In this document: one piece after another, positions 16,100 through 24,258 of the stretch | Layout of the letters: each line of letters begins with the position of its first letter | How positions within the stretch are numbered: position 1 is the stretch's first letter | The notes under the pieces: model-generated | What the model was told of the DNA's origin: nothing | What the model saw: only the letters and a program-made list of their open reading frames with translations | Databases searched by the model: none | Made by a program: the position numbers and the translations under genes | Source: DASRRB01 sp036732755 | GTDB lineage: Bacteria; Planctomycetota; B15-G4; SIAN01 | DNA length: 27,043 bases | Assembly: GCA_036732755.1 (NCBI GenBank) | Contig: DAINBU010000066.1 | Span: 1 to 27,043 of the forward strand | Direction of reading: 5' to 3'

Positions 16100-17463
16100 C
16101 CGGCCGCCACGTCCTCTTCGTCGCGTGGTGGTTCCCGCCGCTCACCGGCGGCGGCGTCCACCGACCGCTCCAGTTCGTGCGTCACCTGGTGCGCCGCGGC
16201 TACCGCGTCACGGTGCTGACCGGCGCGCCGGCGCGCGGCGAGCGGCGCGACGACGGGCTGCTCGCGAAGGTGCCGCCCGAGGCGCGGATCGTGAGGGCGC
16301 CGCTCGCCGATCCTTTCCGCGCCTGGGACGCGCTCAAGCGCTGGAGCGGGCGGCGGCCGGCCGATGGCGCCGCCGCGACGGCGGGCGCGCCCGCGAACGG
16401 CTCGGCCGCGCCGCGCTGGCGCGACGTCGTGAGCGAGGCGTTCGCGCTGCCCGACCGCTGGCTCGCCTGGATCCCGGTCGCGACGGCGAAGGCGGCGCTC
16501 GCGCTGCGCGGCGACGAGCCCGACCTGGTCTTCTCGACCAGCCCGCCGCACAGCGCGCACCTGGTCGGCGTCGCGCTGCGCGGCCTGTTCCGCGCGCCGC
16601 TCGTCGTCGACTTCCGCGATCCCTGGATCGGCAACCCGTTCCGCGCCTACGCGAGCGAGCGCGGGCGGCGGCTCGACGCGGCGCTCGAGCGGCGCGTGGT
16701 CGGCGAGGCGGCGCAGGTGATCCTCAACACCGCCGCGCTCGAGCGCGCGTTCCGGCGCCGCCACGACGTCGGCGCGCGCGCCCGCACCATCGCGAACGGC
16801 TTCGATCCCGACGACTTCGACGGGCTCCCGCCGCCGGCCGGCGGCGGCACGCCCGGCGCCGTCGAGGTGGCGCACTTCGGCCAGCTCTACGGCCTGCGCA
16901 GCGGCCGCTTCCTGCTGCAGGCGCTCGCGCGCCTGAAGGAGACCGACGCCGGCGGCTACGCACGATTGCGCGTCGTCTTCCACGGCTCGATCGACGGCGA
17001 GGCGGCGTTCCGCGCGCAGGCCGACGCGCTCGGCGTCGCGGGTGCGCTCGTGATCGCCGGCGCGCTGCCGCACGCGCAGGCGCTGGCGCGCCAGCGCGCG
17101 AGCGACGTCCTGCTGGTCCTCGGGCCGGAGCACCCAGACGCCGAGGTGCAGGTGCCGGCCAAGCTCTACGAGTACCTCGCGGCCGGCCGCCCGATCCTCT
17201 CGCTCTCGCGTGCGGGCGGCGCGATCGAGGAGACCCTGCGCGCCGCCGCCGTCCCGTTCGAGCGCGCCGAGCCCGACGACCCCGACGCGATCGCGGCCGC
17301 GCTCGCGCGCGCCGTGCGGGGGCGCTCCGCGCCGGCCGACTCGATGCATGGGCCGGGGCCGGGGCCGGGGCCGGGCGCCGAGGCGTTCCGCTACGACCGC
17401 CTCACCGACCGCCTCGTCGAGTGCTTCGAAGATGCGTGGGCCGGAAGGCCCGCGCGCGGCTAG
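16096..17463 (+). CDS. Glycosyltransferase (GT4-like)
   Basis: A 455-residue GT-B protein starting at GTG and overlapping the previous stop. The N-terminus VLFVAWWFPPLTGGGVHRPLQF is the acceptor-side glycine-rich entry common in GT4 transferases. Then come DLVFSTSPPHSAHL, VVDFRDPWIGNPF (Asp172 to Trp177), IANGFDPDDF, VAHFGQLYGLRSGRFL and the donor-binding segment VQVPAKLYEYLAAGRPIL. An Ala/Gly-rich insertion lies around residues 90-112. Near the C-terminus residues 419-427 read Gly-Pro repeated, encoded by a hexanucleotide tandem repeat. The substrate cannot be told from the sequence. asnB begins 11 bases after the stop. Confidence 0.85.
   Translation: MTGRHVLFVAWWFPPLTGGGVHRPLQFVRHLVRRGYRVTVLTGAPARGERRDDGLLAKVPPEARIVRAPLADPFRAWDALKRWSGRRPADGAAATAGAPANGSAAPRWRDVVSEAFALPDRWLAWIPVATAKAALALRGDEPDLVFSTSPPHSAHLVGVALRGLFRAPLVVDFRDPWIGNPFRAYASERGRRLDAALERRVVGEAAQVILNTAALERAFRRRHDVGARARTIANGFDPDDFDGLPPPAGGGTPGAVEVAHFGQLYGLRSGRFLLQALARLKETDAGGYARLRVVFHGSIDGEAAFRAQADALGVAGALVIAGALPHAQALARQRASDVLLVLGPEHPDAEVQVPAKLYEYLAAGRPILSLSRAGGAIEETLRAAAVPFERAEPDDPDAIAAALARAVRGRSAPADSMHGPGPGPGPGAEAFRYDRLTDRLVECFEDAWAGRPARG
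17350..17376 (+). repeat. GGGGCC-type hexanucleotide tandem repeat, in frame
   Basis: A perfect GGCCGG hexamer is repeated four times at 17351-17374, giving five G runs separated by CC between 17350 and 17375. It is in frame in the upstream glycosyltransferase and encodes alternating Gly-Pro at residues 419-427. The pattern fits a G-quadruplex-forming tract on the coding strand. A six-base period lets copy number vary without frameshift, so it could vary the C-terminus of the enzyme slightly but not switch it off. Confidence 0.9.
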
Positions 17464-17473
17464 GTCGGCGCCC

Positions 17474-19381
17474 ATGTGCGGGATCGCGGGGTTCCTCGAC
17501 GACGACGCGCAGGCGCCCCGCCGCGAGGCCGAGCTCGTCGCGATGGGGGAGGTGCTGCGCCACCGCGGCCCCGACGCGCACGGCTCGGCGCTCTCGCACG
17601 GCGTCGGCCTCCATAATCGGCGCCTCGCGATCCTCGACCTCTCGCCCGACGGCAACCAGCCGATGTACTCGCGCGACGGCTCGGTCGCGGTCGTCTTCAA
17701 CGGCGAGATCTACAACTTCCGCGAGCTGCGGCGCGAGCTCGAGGAGCGCGGCCACGTCTTCCGCTCGCGCAGCGACACCGAGGTCCTCGTCTACCTCTTC
17801 GAGGAGCACCGCGACGCGCCGGAGCGGATGCTCGCGAAGCTGAACGGCTTCTTCGCGCTCGCGGTGCACGACCGCCGCACCGACCGTCTCCTGCTCGCGC
17901 GCGACCGCCTCGGCGTGAAGCCGCTCTATTACGCCCGGACGGCACGCGGTCTGGTCTTCGGAAGCGAGCTCAAGGCGCTGCTCGCGGAGGGCGGGCTTTC
18001 GCGCGAGGTCGACCCGACCGCGCTCCTGGACTTCCTCGCGCTTCGCTACGTGCCGGCTCCGAAGACGATCTGGCGCGGCGCGCGCAAGCTGCCGGCGGGC
18101 CACTACCTCTGGGTCGAGCGCGGCGCGGCGGGGCGCGCGGCCGAGCCGCGGCCGTGGTGGGACCTGCCGCAGTTCGCGACGCGGCGTGACCCGCCGGAGC
18201 GCCTCGCCGAGGAGCTCTGGGCGACGCTGCTCGACGCGGTCCGGCTGCGGTTGATCAGCGACGTGCCGCTGGGCGCGTTCCTGTCGGGCGGCGTCGACTC
18301 GTCGGCGGTGGTCGCGGCGATGGCCGAGCTCGCGCGCGGCTCCGGCGGCGGCGGCAGCGTGACCGCGGTGACGATCGGCTTCCAGGACTGGGAGCACTCC
18401 GAGGTCGACCACGCGCGGGTCGTCGCGAAGCACCTCGGCGTGCGCCATGTCGTCGAGGAGCTCGCGCCGGCGGCGCTCGACCTCGTCCTGCCGCTCGCCG
18501 AGTTCTTCGACGAGCCGTTCGCCGACCCCTCGGCGATCCCGACGTGGCTCCTCGCGAAGTGCGCGCGCAAGCACGTGACGGTGGCGCTCTCGGGCGACGG
18601 CGGCGACGAGTGCTTCGCCGGCTACCGCCGCTACCGCTTCGAGGCGGCCGAGCACCGCGTGCGCTCGCTCCTGCCGGGTCCGCTCTTCCGCGCCCTCTTC
18701 CGCGGCGCGGGCGCGCTCTGGCCCGCGTCGGCGCGGCTGCCGCGGCCGCTGCGCGCGAAGACGACGCTCGAGAACCTCGGCCGATCTCCGCTCGACGCCT
18801 ACGTGCGCAGCGTGAGCTCGATGGACGTGGCGCAGGCGCGCTCGCTGCTCCACCCCGACCTGCGCGCCGCGACCGCCGGCCATGACCCCGTCGAGAACTT
18901 TCGCCCTTGGTGGGAGCGCGCGCCCGCCTCCGACCCGTTGTCGCGCGCGCAGTACGTCGACTTCCACACCTGGCTGCCCGAGTACGTGCTCACCAAGTCC
19001 GACCGCGCGACCATGGCGGCGAGCCTCGAGGCGCGCGCGCCGCTGCTCGACTACCGCCTCGTCGAGCTCGCCGCCGCGATCCCGCCCGACTGGAAGCTCC
19101 ACGCGGGCGTCGGCAAGTGGATCCTGCGTCGCGCGATCGCGCCCCACCTGCCGCCGGAGATCGCGGCGCGCGGCAAGCAGGGCTTCGCGCTGCCGCTCGA
19201 GCGCTGGGTCCGGGGCCAGCTCGACGCGAAGGGCGACCGCTTCGCCGCCCCGCGCAGCGTCGACGCCGCCGCGCTCGCCGCCGCCGTCACGCGCCATCGG
19301 GAGGGCCGGCGCGACCACTCCGAGCTGCTCTACTCCATGCTGGTGCTCTCGGCGTTCGAGAAGCGCTGGCTCGGAGCGTGA
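17474..19381 (+). CDS. Asparagine-synthase-like glutamine amidotransferase (exosortase-associated type)
   Basis: A 635-residue protein with an N-terminal class II glutaminase domain and a C-terminal ATP-pyrophosphatase synthase domain. The initiator Met is followed by the nucleophile Cys2 (MCGIAGFLDDD). RHRGPDAHG, FNGEIYNFRELR and SRSDTEVLVYLFEE complete the glutaminase part. The PP-loop SGGVDSS lies at 271-277, and LSGDGGDECFAGYRRYRF follows. The overall organisation matches AsnB. In exosortase loci a close relative (TIGR03108 family, amidotransferase 1) is thought to amidate a polysaccharide component rather than make asparagine; that assignment here is inferred from context. No ribosome binding site is evident in the 10-base gap. 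The next gene starts 2 bases after its stop. Confidence 0.9.
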   Translation: MCGIAGFLDDDAQAPRREAELVAMGEVLRHRGPDAHGSALSHGVGLHNRRLAILDLSPDGNQPMYSRDGSVAVVFNGEIYNFRELRRELEERGHVFRSRSDTEVLVYLFEEHRDAPERMLAKLNGFFALAVHDRRTDRLLLARDRLGVKPLYYARTARGLVFGSELKALLAEGGLSREVDPTALLDFLALRYVPAPKTIWRGARKLPAGHYLWVERGAAGRAAEPRPWWDLPQFATRRDPPERLAEELWATLLDAVRLRLISDVPLGAFLSGGVDSSAVVAAMAELARGSGGGGSVTAVTIGFQDWEHSEVDHARVVAKHLGVRHVVEELAPAALDLVLPLAEFFDEPFADPSAIPTWLLAKCARKHVTVALSGDGGDECFAGYRRYRFEAAEHRVRSLLPGPLFRALFRGAGALWPASARLPRPLRAKTTLENLGRSPLDAYVRSVSSMDVAQARSLLHPDLRAATAGHDPVENFRPWWERAPASDPLSRAQYVDFHTWLPEYVLTKSDRATMAASLEARAPLLDYRLVELAAAIPPDWKLHAGVGKWILRRAIAPHLPPEIAARGKQGFALPLERWVRGQLDAKGDRFAAPRSVDAAALAAAVTRHREGRRDHSELLYSMLVLSAFEKRWLGA

Positions 19382-19383
19382 CG

Positions 19384-20610
19384 ATGCGCCTCCTGGTCTT
19401 CACGACGCTCTTCCCCCATCCCGGCGCGCCGCACCACGGCGTGTTCGTGTGGGAGCGGCTGCGCCATTGGCTGGCGCGTGCGAAGGAGCCGGGCGCGCCG
19501 GGCGGCGGCGCCGCGCGCGAGGCCGTCGTCGTCGCGCCGGTGCCGTGGGTGCCGCGCGCGCTGGCGCGCGGGCGCTGGGCCGCGTTCGCCGACGTGCCGG
19601 CCGAGGAGCGGCGCGACGGCGTGCGCGTCCTTCATCCGCGCTACCTCCTTCTCCCCAAGGTGAGCATGAGCGCGGCGCCGCTCTCGCTGGCGCGCGCCGG
19701 CACGCAGTGCGTGCAGGAGCTCGTCGCGGCGGGCGAGCGCTTCGACCTCGTCGACGCGCACTACCTCTATCCCGACGCGGTCGCGGCGCGCTTCGTCGCA
19801 CGGCGGCTGCGCCTCCCGCTGGTCGTCACCGCGCGCGGCACCGACGTGAACCTGATCCCGCGCCACCTGCTGCCGCGCCGCTGGATGAAGTGGATGCTGC
19901 GGGGTGCGAGCGCCGGCATCGCCGTTGCCGACGCGCTGCGCCGCGAGCTCGCGCCGCTCGCGCCGCCCGGGCTGCCGCTCGTCACGCTGCGCAACGGGGT
20001 CGACCTCGCCGCCTTCGCGCCGATCGATCGGGCGGAGGCGCGCGCTCAGCTGCGCTGGCGGAGCGACCGGCGCGTCGTGCTCTCCGTCGGCCACCTGATC
20101 GCGAGGAAGGGGCACGATCGGCTGATCGCCGCGCTGCCCCATCTTCCGCACGACGTCGACGTGAAGATCGTCGGCGACGGCGAGGAGCGGGGCCGGCTGC
20201 TGGCGCAGGCGGAGCGGATCGGCGCTGCGCGCCGCGTCGAGCTGCTCGGACCGTTCCCGCACGAGCGGCTCGCCGTCGCCTACTCGGCCGCCGACGCGCT
20301 CGCGCTCCTCTCGACGCGCGAGGGGTGGCCGAACGTCCTGCTCGAGAGCCTCGCGTGCGGCACGCCCGTGGTCGCGACGCGCGTCGGCGGCGTCGCCGAG
20401 GTGGTGCGCGAGCCGGCCGTCGGGACGCTCATCGACTCCGTCGAGCCGACCGCCGTGGCGACCGCCCTTTGCGATCTGCTCGAGCGGCCGCGCGACCGCG
20501 CCAAGGTGCGCGCCTACGCCGAGCTCCACTCCTGGACGGCCACCGTCGACGGCATGCACGCCCTCTTCGAGCGGGCGCTCGGGCGCGCGCCGGCGGGGGG
20601 CGCGGCGTGA
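19384..20610 (+). CDS. Glycosyltransferase family 4
   Basis: A 408-residue GT-B enzyme. The N-terminal domain starts MRLLVFTTLFPHPGAPHHG and includes FDLVDAHYLYPDAVAA and VVTARGTDVNLIPRH. The C-terminal domain shows LRNGVDLAAFAP, VVLSVGHLIARKGHDRLI and VKIVGDGEERGRL. The donor-binding E-x7-E motif is EGWPNVLLE (Glu313, Glu321), followed by SLACGTPVVATRVGGVAEVV. These are textbook GT4 features. It probably adds one sugar to the lipid-linked repeat unit on the cytosolic face. It follows asnB after 2 bases and overlaps the next glycosyltransferase by GTGA at 20607-20610. Confidence 0.9.
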   Translation: MRLLVFTTLFPHPGAPHHGVFVWERLRHWLARAKEPGAPGGGAAREAVVVAPVPWVPRALARGRWAAFADVPAEERRDGVRVLHPRYLLLPKVSMSAAPLSLARAGTQCVQELVAAGERFDLVDAHYLYPDAVAARFVARRLRLPLVVTARGTDVNLIPRHLLPRRWMKWMLRGASAGIAVADALRRELAPLAPPGLPLVTLRNGVDLAAFAPIDRAEARAQLRWRSDRRVVLSVGHLIARKGHDRLIAALPHLPHDVDVKIVGDGEERGRLLAQAERIGAARRVELLGPFPHERLAVAYSAADALALLSTREGWPNVLLESLACGTPVVATRVGGVAEVVREPAVGTLIDSVEPTAVATALCDLLERPRDRAKVRAYAELHSWTATVDGMHALFERALGRAPAGGAA

Positions 20611-21746
20611 GGATCCTCTACCACCACCGCACGCGCTCGCGCGACGGGCAGCGCGTCCACATCGACGGCCTCGTCGGCGCGCTGCGGCGCGCCGGCCACG
20701 ACGTGCTCGTCGTCGGGCCGCGCGCGGCGGACGGCCGCCCCGAGGGCGGCGACCCGGGCCCGCCGCGCGCGTCGGCGCTGCGCGAGCTCGCCGAGCTCGC
20801 CTACAACGGCGTCGAGCGCGCGCGCCTGGCGTCCGCCGCGCGCGACTTCGCGCCCGAGGCCGTCTACGCGCGCCACGCCCTCTTCTGCGGGAGCGCCGTC
20901 GCCTTCGCGAAGCGCCGCGGGCTGCCGGTGGTGGTCGAGGTGAACGCGCCGCTCGCGCTCGAGCGGTCGCGCCACGGCGGCCTCGCGCTCGCGGGCCTCG
21001 CGCGGCGCCACGAGACGGCGACGCTGAACCGCGCCGACCGCGTGGTCGCGGTGACGCGCGTGCTCGCCGACCTGCTCGCTGCACAGGGGGTCGCGCGCGA
21101 GCGGATCGACGTCCACTGGAACGGGCTCGAGCCCGACGCGCTCGCGCGCGCCGCCGACGGCGGGACGGTCCGCGCGCGGCTCGGGCTCGACGGCCGGTTC
21201 GTCCTCGGCTTCGTCGGCTTCGTGCGCGACTGGAATCGCCTCGAGCGCGCGTTCCCGTTCCTCGCAAGGCGCGACGACGCGACGCTGCTGGTCGTGGGCG
21301 AGGGGCCCGACCGGGCGCGCCTCGAGACGCTCGCGCGCGAGCGCGGCGTCGCCGGGCGCGTCCGCTTCCTCGGGTCGCTCCCGCGCGACGAGGTCCTCGC
21401 GCACGTCGCGGCCTTCGACGTCGCGCTGCTCCCCGAGGTGACCGAGTACGCCTCGCCGCTCAAGCTCCTCGACTACCTCGCGGCGGGTCGCGCCGTGCTC
21501 GCCCCCGACCGCGCCAACCTGCGCGAGGTGGTCGAGCCCGATCGCGACGCCCTCCTCTTCGACGCGGCGGCCCCGGAGGCGTTCGACGCGGCGCTCGAGC
21601 GGCTGGCGGCGTCCCCCGAGCTGCGCGAGAAGATCGGCGCGGCGGGCCGCTCTACGCTACTCCGCCATGGTTTGACGTGGGACGGGAACGCGGCGAAGGT
21701 CGTCGCGCGCTTCGCCGAACTGCGCGCCCGAGGGAGCGGACGTTGA
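20607..21746 (+). CDS. Glycosyltransferase family 4, exosortase-locus type
   Basis: A 379-residue GT-B protein starting at GTG. The N-terminus ILYHHRTRSRDGQRVHI is a distinctive form found, as far as I recall, in glycosyltransferases of exosortase/PEP-CTERM polysaccharide loci. Later motifs are YARHALFCGS, VVVEVNAPLALER, WNGLEPDAL, FVGFVRDWNRLE, LLVVGEGPDRARL and the donor-site segment EYASPLKLLDYLAAGRAVL. The last helices end in ARFAELRARGSGR. Its TGA overlaps the TTG start of the exosortase. The donor and acceptor are unknown. Confidence 0.87.
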   Translation: MRILYHHRTRSRDGQRVHIDGLVGALRRAGHDVLVVGPRAADGRPEGGDPGPPRASALRELAELAYNGVERARLASAARDFAPEAVYARHALFCGSAVAFAKRRGLPVVVEVNAPLALERSRHGGLALAGLARRHETATLNRADRVVAVTRVLADLLAAQGVARERIDVHWNGLEPDALARAADGGTVRARLGLDGRFVLGFVGFVRDWNRLERAFPFLARRDDATLLVVGEGPDRARLETLARERGVAGRVRFLGSLPRDEVLAHVAAFDVALLPEVTEYASPLKLLDYLAAGRAVLAPDRANLREVVEPDRDALLFDAAAPEAFDAALERLAASPELREKIGAAGRSTLLRHGLTWDGNAAKVVARFAELRARGSGR

Positions 21747-23338
21747 GCGCCGCCGCCGACAGTCGCCTGCGCGGCCACCTGCAGGGACATGGGAGCGCGG
21801 CGCTCGCCGCGCTCGCGCTCGCCGCGCTCGCGCTCGCCGCGTGCACGGCGGTCGCGTTCTGGCCGTCGCTGCAGTGGCTCGTCGCGCGCTGGTCGGCGCC
21901 CGACGGCTACTTCTCGCACGGCCCGCTGGTGCCGGCCGCGTCGCTCTGGCTCGCGTGGCGCGGGCGCGCGCGGCTGCGCGCCGCGACCGGCGACGGCTCG
22001 TGGTGGGGGCTGCTCTGGATCGCGCCGGCGCTCGCGTTCGGCGTCGCGTCGGCGTGGCTGCGCAAGGATTCGCCGGCGGCGCTCGCCCTCCTGGTCTTGC
22101 TGCCCGGCTTCACGCTGCTCCTCGGCGGGCGCGAGCGGCTGCGCGCGCTCGCCTTGCCGCTCGCGTTCCTCGCCTTCGCGTGGCCCTTCCCGATGTTCGC
22201 GGTGGTCAAGGCGATCGACCTCCTGAAGCGCATCGTCGTCCCCGCGAGCTGCGCGCTCGTGAACCTGTTCGGCGCCGGCATGCAGGCGCGCGGCTCGTTC
22301 CTGCTGCTGCCGGGCGGCGGGCGGCTGCTCGTCGACGACGAGTGCTCGGGACTGAAGAGCGCGCTCGCGCTGGTCGCGCTCGGCGCGTTCATGGCCGGGA
22401 CGGCGCGCGGGCTGAGCCGGAAGGCGCGCGTCTTCCTCTTCGCGCTCGCGCTGCCGATCGCGGTGGTCGCGAACGTCTTCCGCGTCGCGCTGCTCGCCGC
22501 CATCGGCCGCGTCGGCGGAGTGACCGAGGCGAACCGCTGGCACGGCCCCTCCAACTGGGCCGTCTACGTGGTCGCGATCGCGATCTACGTCGGACTCGAG
22601 CGGCTGCTGCGCGGGAAGCGGGGCGAGACGCCGCCGCCGGCCGCGCCGCCGGTGCCGCCGCGCCCCGCCGCCGCCGGCTCGAACTGGGCGCGCTACCTCG
22701 TCGCGCTGGCGCTCACGGCCGCGGCGGCGGTCGCGACCTGGCGCTGCGCGCGGCCGCGCCCGTCGACCGCCGTCCCGTTCACCGCGTCGATCGCGAACGC
22801 GATCGGCGACTGGGCCGGGCGCGACCGCTCGCTCACGCCGCGCCAGTACGAGCTGCTCGAGACGCGCGACATCCTCTTCCGCGAATACGCGCGCGGCGGC
22901 GACCTCGTGCTCGCCTGCATCGCGGTGGCGGGCGCGGACGGGAAGGCGGCCCATCCGCCGGAGATCTGCTACCGCGGCCAGGGCTGGGACGTCGTCGAGC
23001 AGCGGCAGGTCGTCCACGCGCTTTCCGGCCGCGAGCGCAAGATCGACCGGCTGCGCGTGCGGCAGGACGGCGTCGAGCTGCTGGTCTGGTCGTGGTACCG
23101 CGTCGGGACCGACGAGACGCCCGACTGGCTCCAAGAGCAGCAGCTCGCCTTCGCGGCGACGCTCGCCGGCCGCGACGACCGCGCCGCGCTGCTGCGCTTC
23201 TCCACGTCGCTCGGCAAGGTGGCGCCCGAGGACGTCGCGGCGACCGCCGCCGCCGAGGCGGCGGCCGAGGCGCGCCTGCTCGACTTCGTCGGGAAGTTCC
23301 TTCCGGCGTACGACGCCGCGCTTGCCGCCGTGAAGTGA
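21743..23338 (+). CDS. Exosortase fused to an EpsI (DUF3485) domain
   Basis: A 531-residue inner-membrane protein with about ten hydrophobic helices followed by a soluble EpsI-like domain. Exosortases are cysteine transpeptidase-like enzymes that process C-terminal PEP-CTERM-type sorting tails. The invariant residues are present: Cys201 in VDDECSGLKS, Arg247 in ANVFRVALL and His267 in RWHGPSNW. A Pro-rich linker and a last helix (about 316-333) precede the EpsI part (about 345-520), with HPPEICYRGQGW (His404, Cys409) and VWSWYRVG. I place the start at TTG 21743, overlapping the preceding TGA as TTGA, with AGGGAG at 21731-21736. An in-frame ATG at 21677 would add 22 basic residues and a 70-base overlap. 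No PEP-CTERM substrate is encoded in the window. Confidence 0.93.
   Translation: MSAAADSRLRGHLQGHGSAALAALALAALALAACTAVAFWPSLQWLVARWSAPDGYFSHGPLVPAASLWLAWRGRARLRAATGDGSWWGLLWIAPALAFGVASAWLRKDSPAALALLVLLPGFTLLLGGRERLRALALPLAFLAFAWPFPMFAVVKAIDLLKRIVVPASCALVNLFGAGMQARGSFLLLPGGGRLLVDDECSGLKSALALVALGAFMAGTARGLSRKARVFLFALALPIAVVANVFRVALLAAIGRVGGVTEANRWHGPSNWAVYVVAIAIYVGLERLLRGKRGETPPPAAPPVPPRPAAAGSNWARYLVALALTAAAAVATWRCARPRPSTAVPFTASIANAIGDWAGRDRSLTPRQYELLETRDILFREYARGGDLVLACIAVAGADGKAAHPPEICYRGQGWDVVEQRQVVHALSGRERKIDRLRVRQDGVELLVWSWYRVGTDETPDWLQEQQLAFAATLAGRDDRAALLRFSTSLGKVAPEDVAATAAAEAAAEARLLDFVGKFLPAYDAALAAVK
21801..21841 (+). repeat. 15-bp tandem repeat, 2.7 copies, in the exosortase first helix
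   Basis: The 15-mer CGCTCGCCGCGCTCG occurs at 21801-21815 and 21816-21830, followed by 11 matching bases at 21831-21841. It is in frame (five codons) and encodes an Ala/Leu repeat that makes up most of the first transmembrane helix of the exosortase. Gain or loss of a unit would change helix length by five residues without frameshift. Confidence 0.88.
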
Positions 23339-23382
23339 GCGCGCGAAAGTCGCGGGGCGGGAATCTCGCAGCGAAGGATCGA

Positions 23383-24258
23383 GTGAACACGGGAACGGCC
23401 ATCGTCAACGGGCTCAGCATCGACGTGGAGGAGTACTTCCACGCGGTGAACCTGCGCCGCGCGTTCCCCGACACGGCGTGGCCGGGGCTGCCGCGCCGCG
23501 CCGCGCTCGGCGTCGAGAAGCTGCTGCGCCTGCTCGAGCGCCACCGCCAGAAGGCGACCTTCTTCGTGCTGGGCTGGGTCGCGGAGCACGAGCCCGAGCT
23601 GGTGCGGACGATCGCCGCGGCGGGCCACGAGATCGCCTCGCACGGCCACTCCCACAAGATGGTCGGCGAGCTCGGCGAGGCGGCCTTCCGCGACGACGTC
23701 CGGCGCAGCCTCGAGCTGCTCGGCCCGCTCTCGCCCGCCCCGATCGAGGGCTTCCGCGCCTCGACCTTCTCGGTCACCGCGGAGACGCTCTGGGCGCTCG
23801 CGGAGCTGGCGCGGCTCGGGCTGCGCTACGACTCGAGCATCTTCCCGGTGCGCCACGACCGCTACGGCATGCCCGGCTTCGCGCGCACGCCGGTCGTCGT
23901 CGCCGTCGAGGGCGGCTCGATCGTCGAGCTGCCGCTGCTCACGTGGCGCGTGCTCGGCCAGAACCTCCCGGCCGCGGGCGGCGGCTACCTGCGCCAGTTC
24001 CCGCTGCGCTACACGCAGCAGGCGCTGCGCTCGATGAACCGCTCCGGCCACCCCGGCATCGTCTACGTCCATCCGTGGGAGCTCGACGACGGCCAGCCGC
24101 GCGCGGCGCCGGCGGTGATCGGCCGGCTCGGCCACCTGCGCCACTACCGGAACCTCGACCGCACCGAGGCGCGCCTCGACCGGCTCGCCGCGGAGTTCCG
24201 CTTCGCGCCGCTGCGCGAGCTGGCGCGCGCGACGACGGCGACGCGCGCGGTCGCATGA
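23383..24258 (+). CDS. Polysaccharide deacetylase, PEP-CTERM-locus type
   Basis: NodB-type carbohydrate esterase 4 predicted to remove N-acetyl groups from the exopolysaccharide. With the GTG start at 23383 it is 291 residues. The first catalytic motif is LSIDVEEYFHAV (Asp14, Glu16, Glu17). KATFFVLGWVAE follows, and the metal-binding motif is ASHGHSHKM (His87, His91). GFRASTFSV, YDSSIFPVRHDRYGMPG and YVHPWELD come later. DVE-EYF and HPWE-D are typical of the subfamily found beside exosortases (TIGR03006-like). AAGGA at 23374-23378 supports GTG 23383. An alternative in-frame GTG at 23335 overlaps the exosortase stop and would give 307 residues with a basic N-terminus. No signal peptide is seen with either start, as is usual for this subfamily. 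Confidence 0.9.
   Translation: MNTGTAIVNGLSIDVEEYFHAVNLRRAFPDTAWPGLPRRAALGVEKLLRLLERHRQKATFFVLGWVAEHEPELVRTIAAAGHEIASHGHSHKMVGELGEAAFRDDVRRSLELLGPLSPAPIEGFRASTFSVTAETLWALAELARLGLRYDSSIFPVRHDRYGMPGFARTPVVVAVEGGSIVELPLLTWRVLGQNLPAAGGGYLRQFPLRYTQQALRSMNRSGHPGIVYVHPWELDDGQPRAAPAVIGRLGHLRHYRNLDRTEARLDRLAAEFRFAPLRELARATTATRAVA

Noticed and set aside
17474..19381. Simple housekeeping asparagine synthetase
   Set aside because: Not excluded by motifs, but its position between exosortase-associated glycosyltransferases makes a polysaccharide amidotransferase more likely.
21677..21742. In-frame ATG at 21677 as the exosortase start
   Set aside because: It would overlap the preceding glycosyltransferase by 70 bases. 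TTG at 21743 has a well-spaced AGGGAG and the same overlap style as its neighbours, though this remains a judgement.
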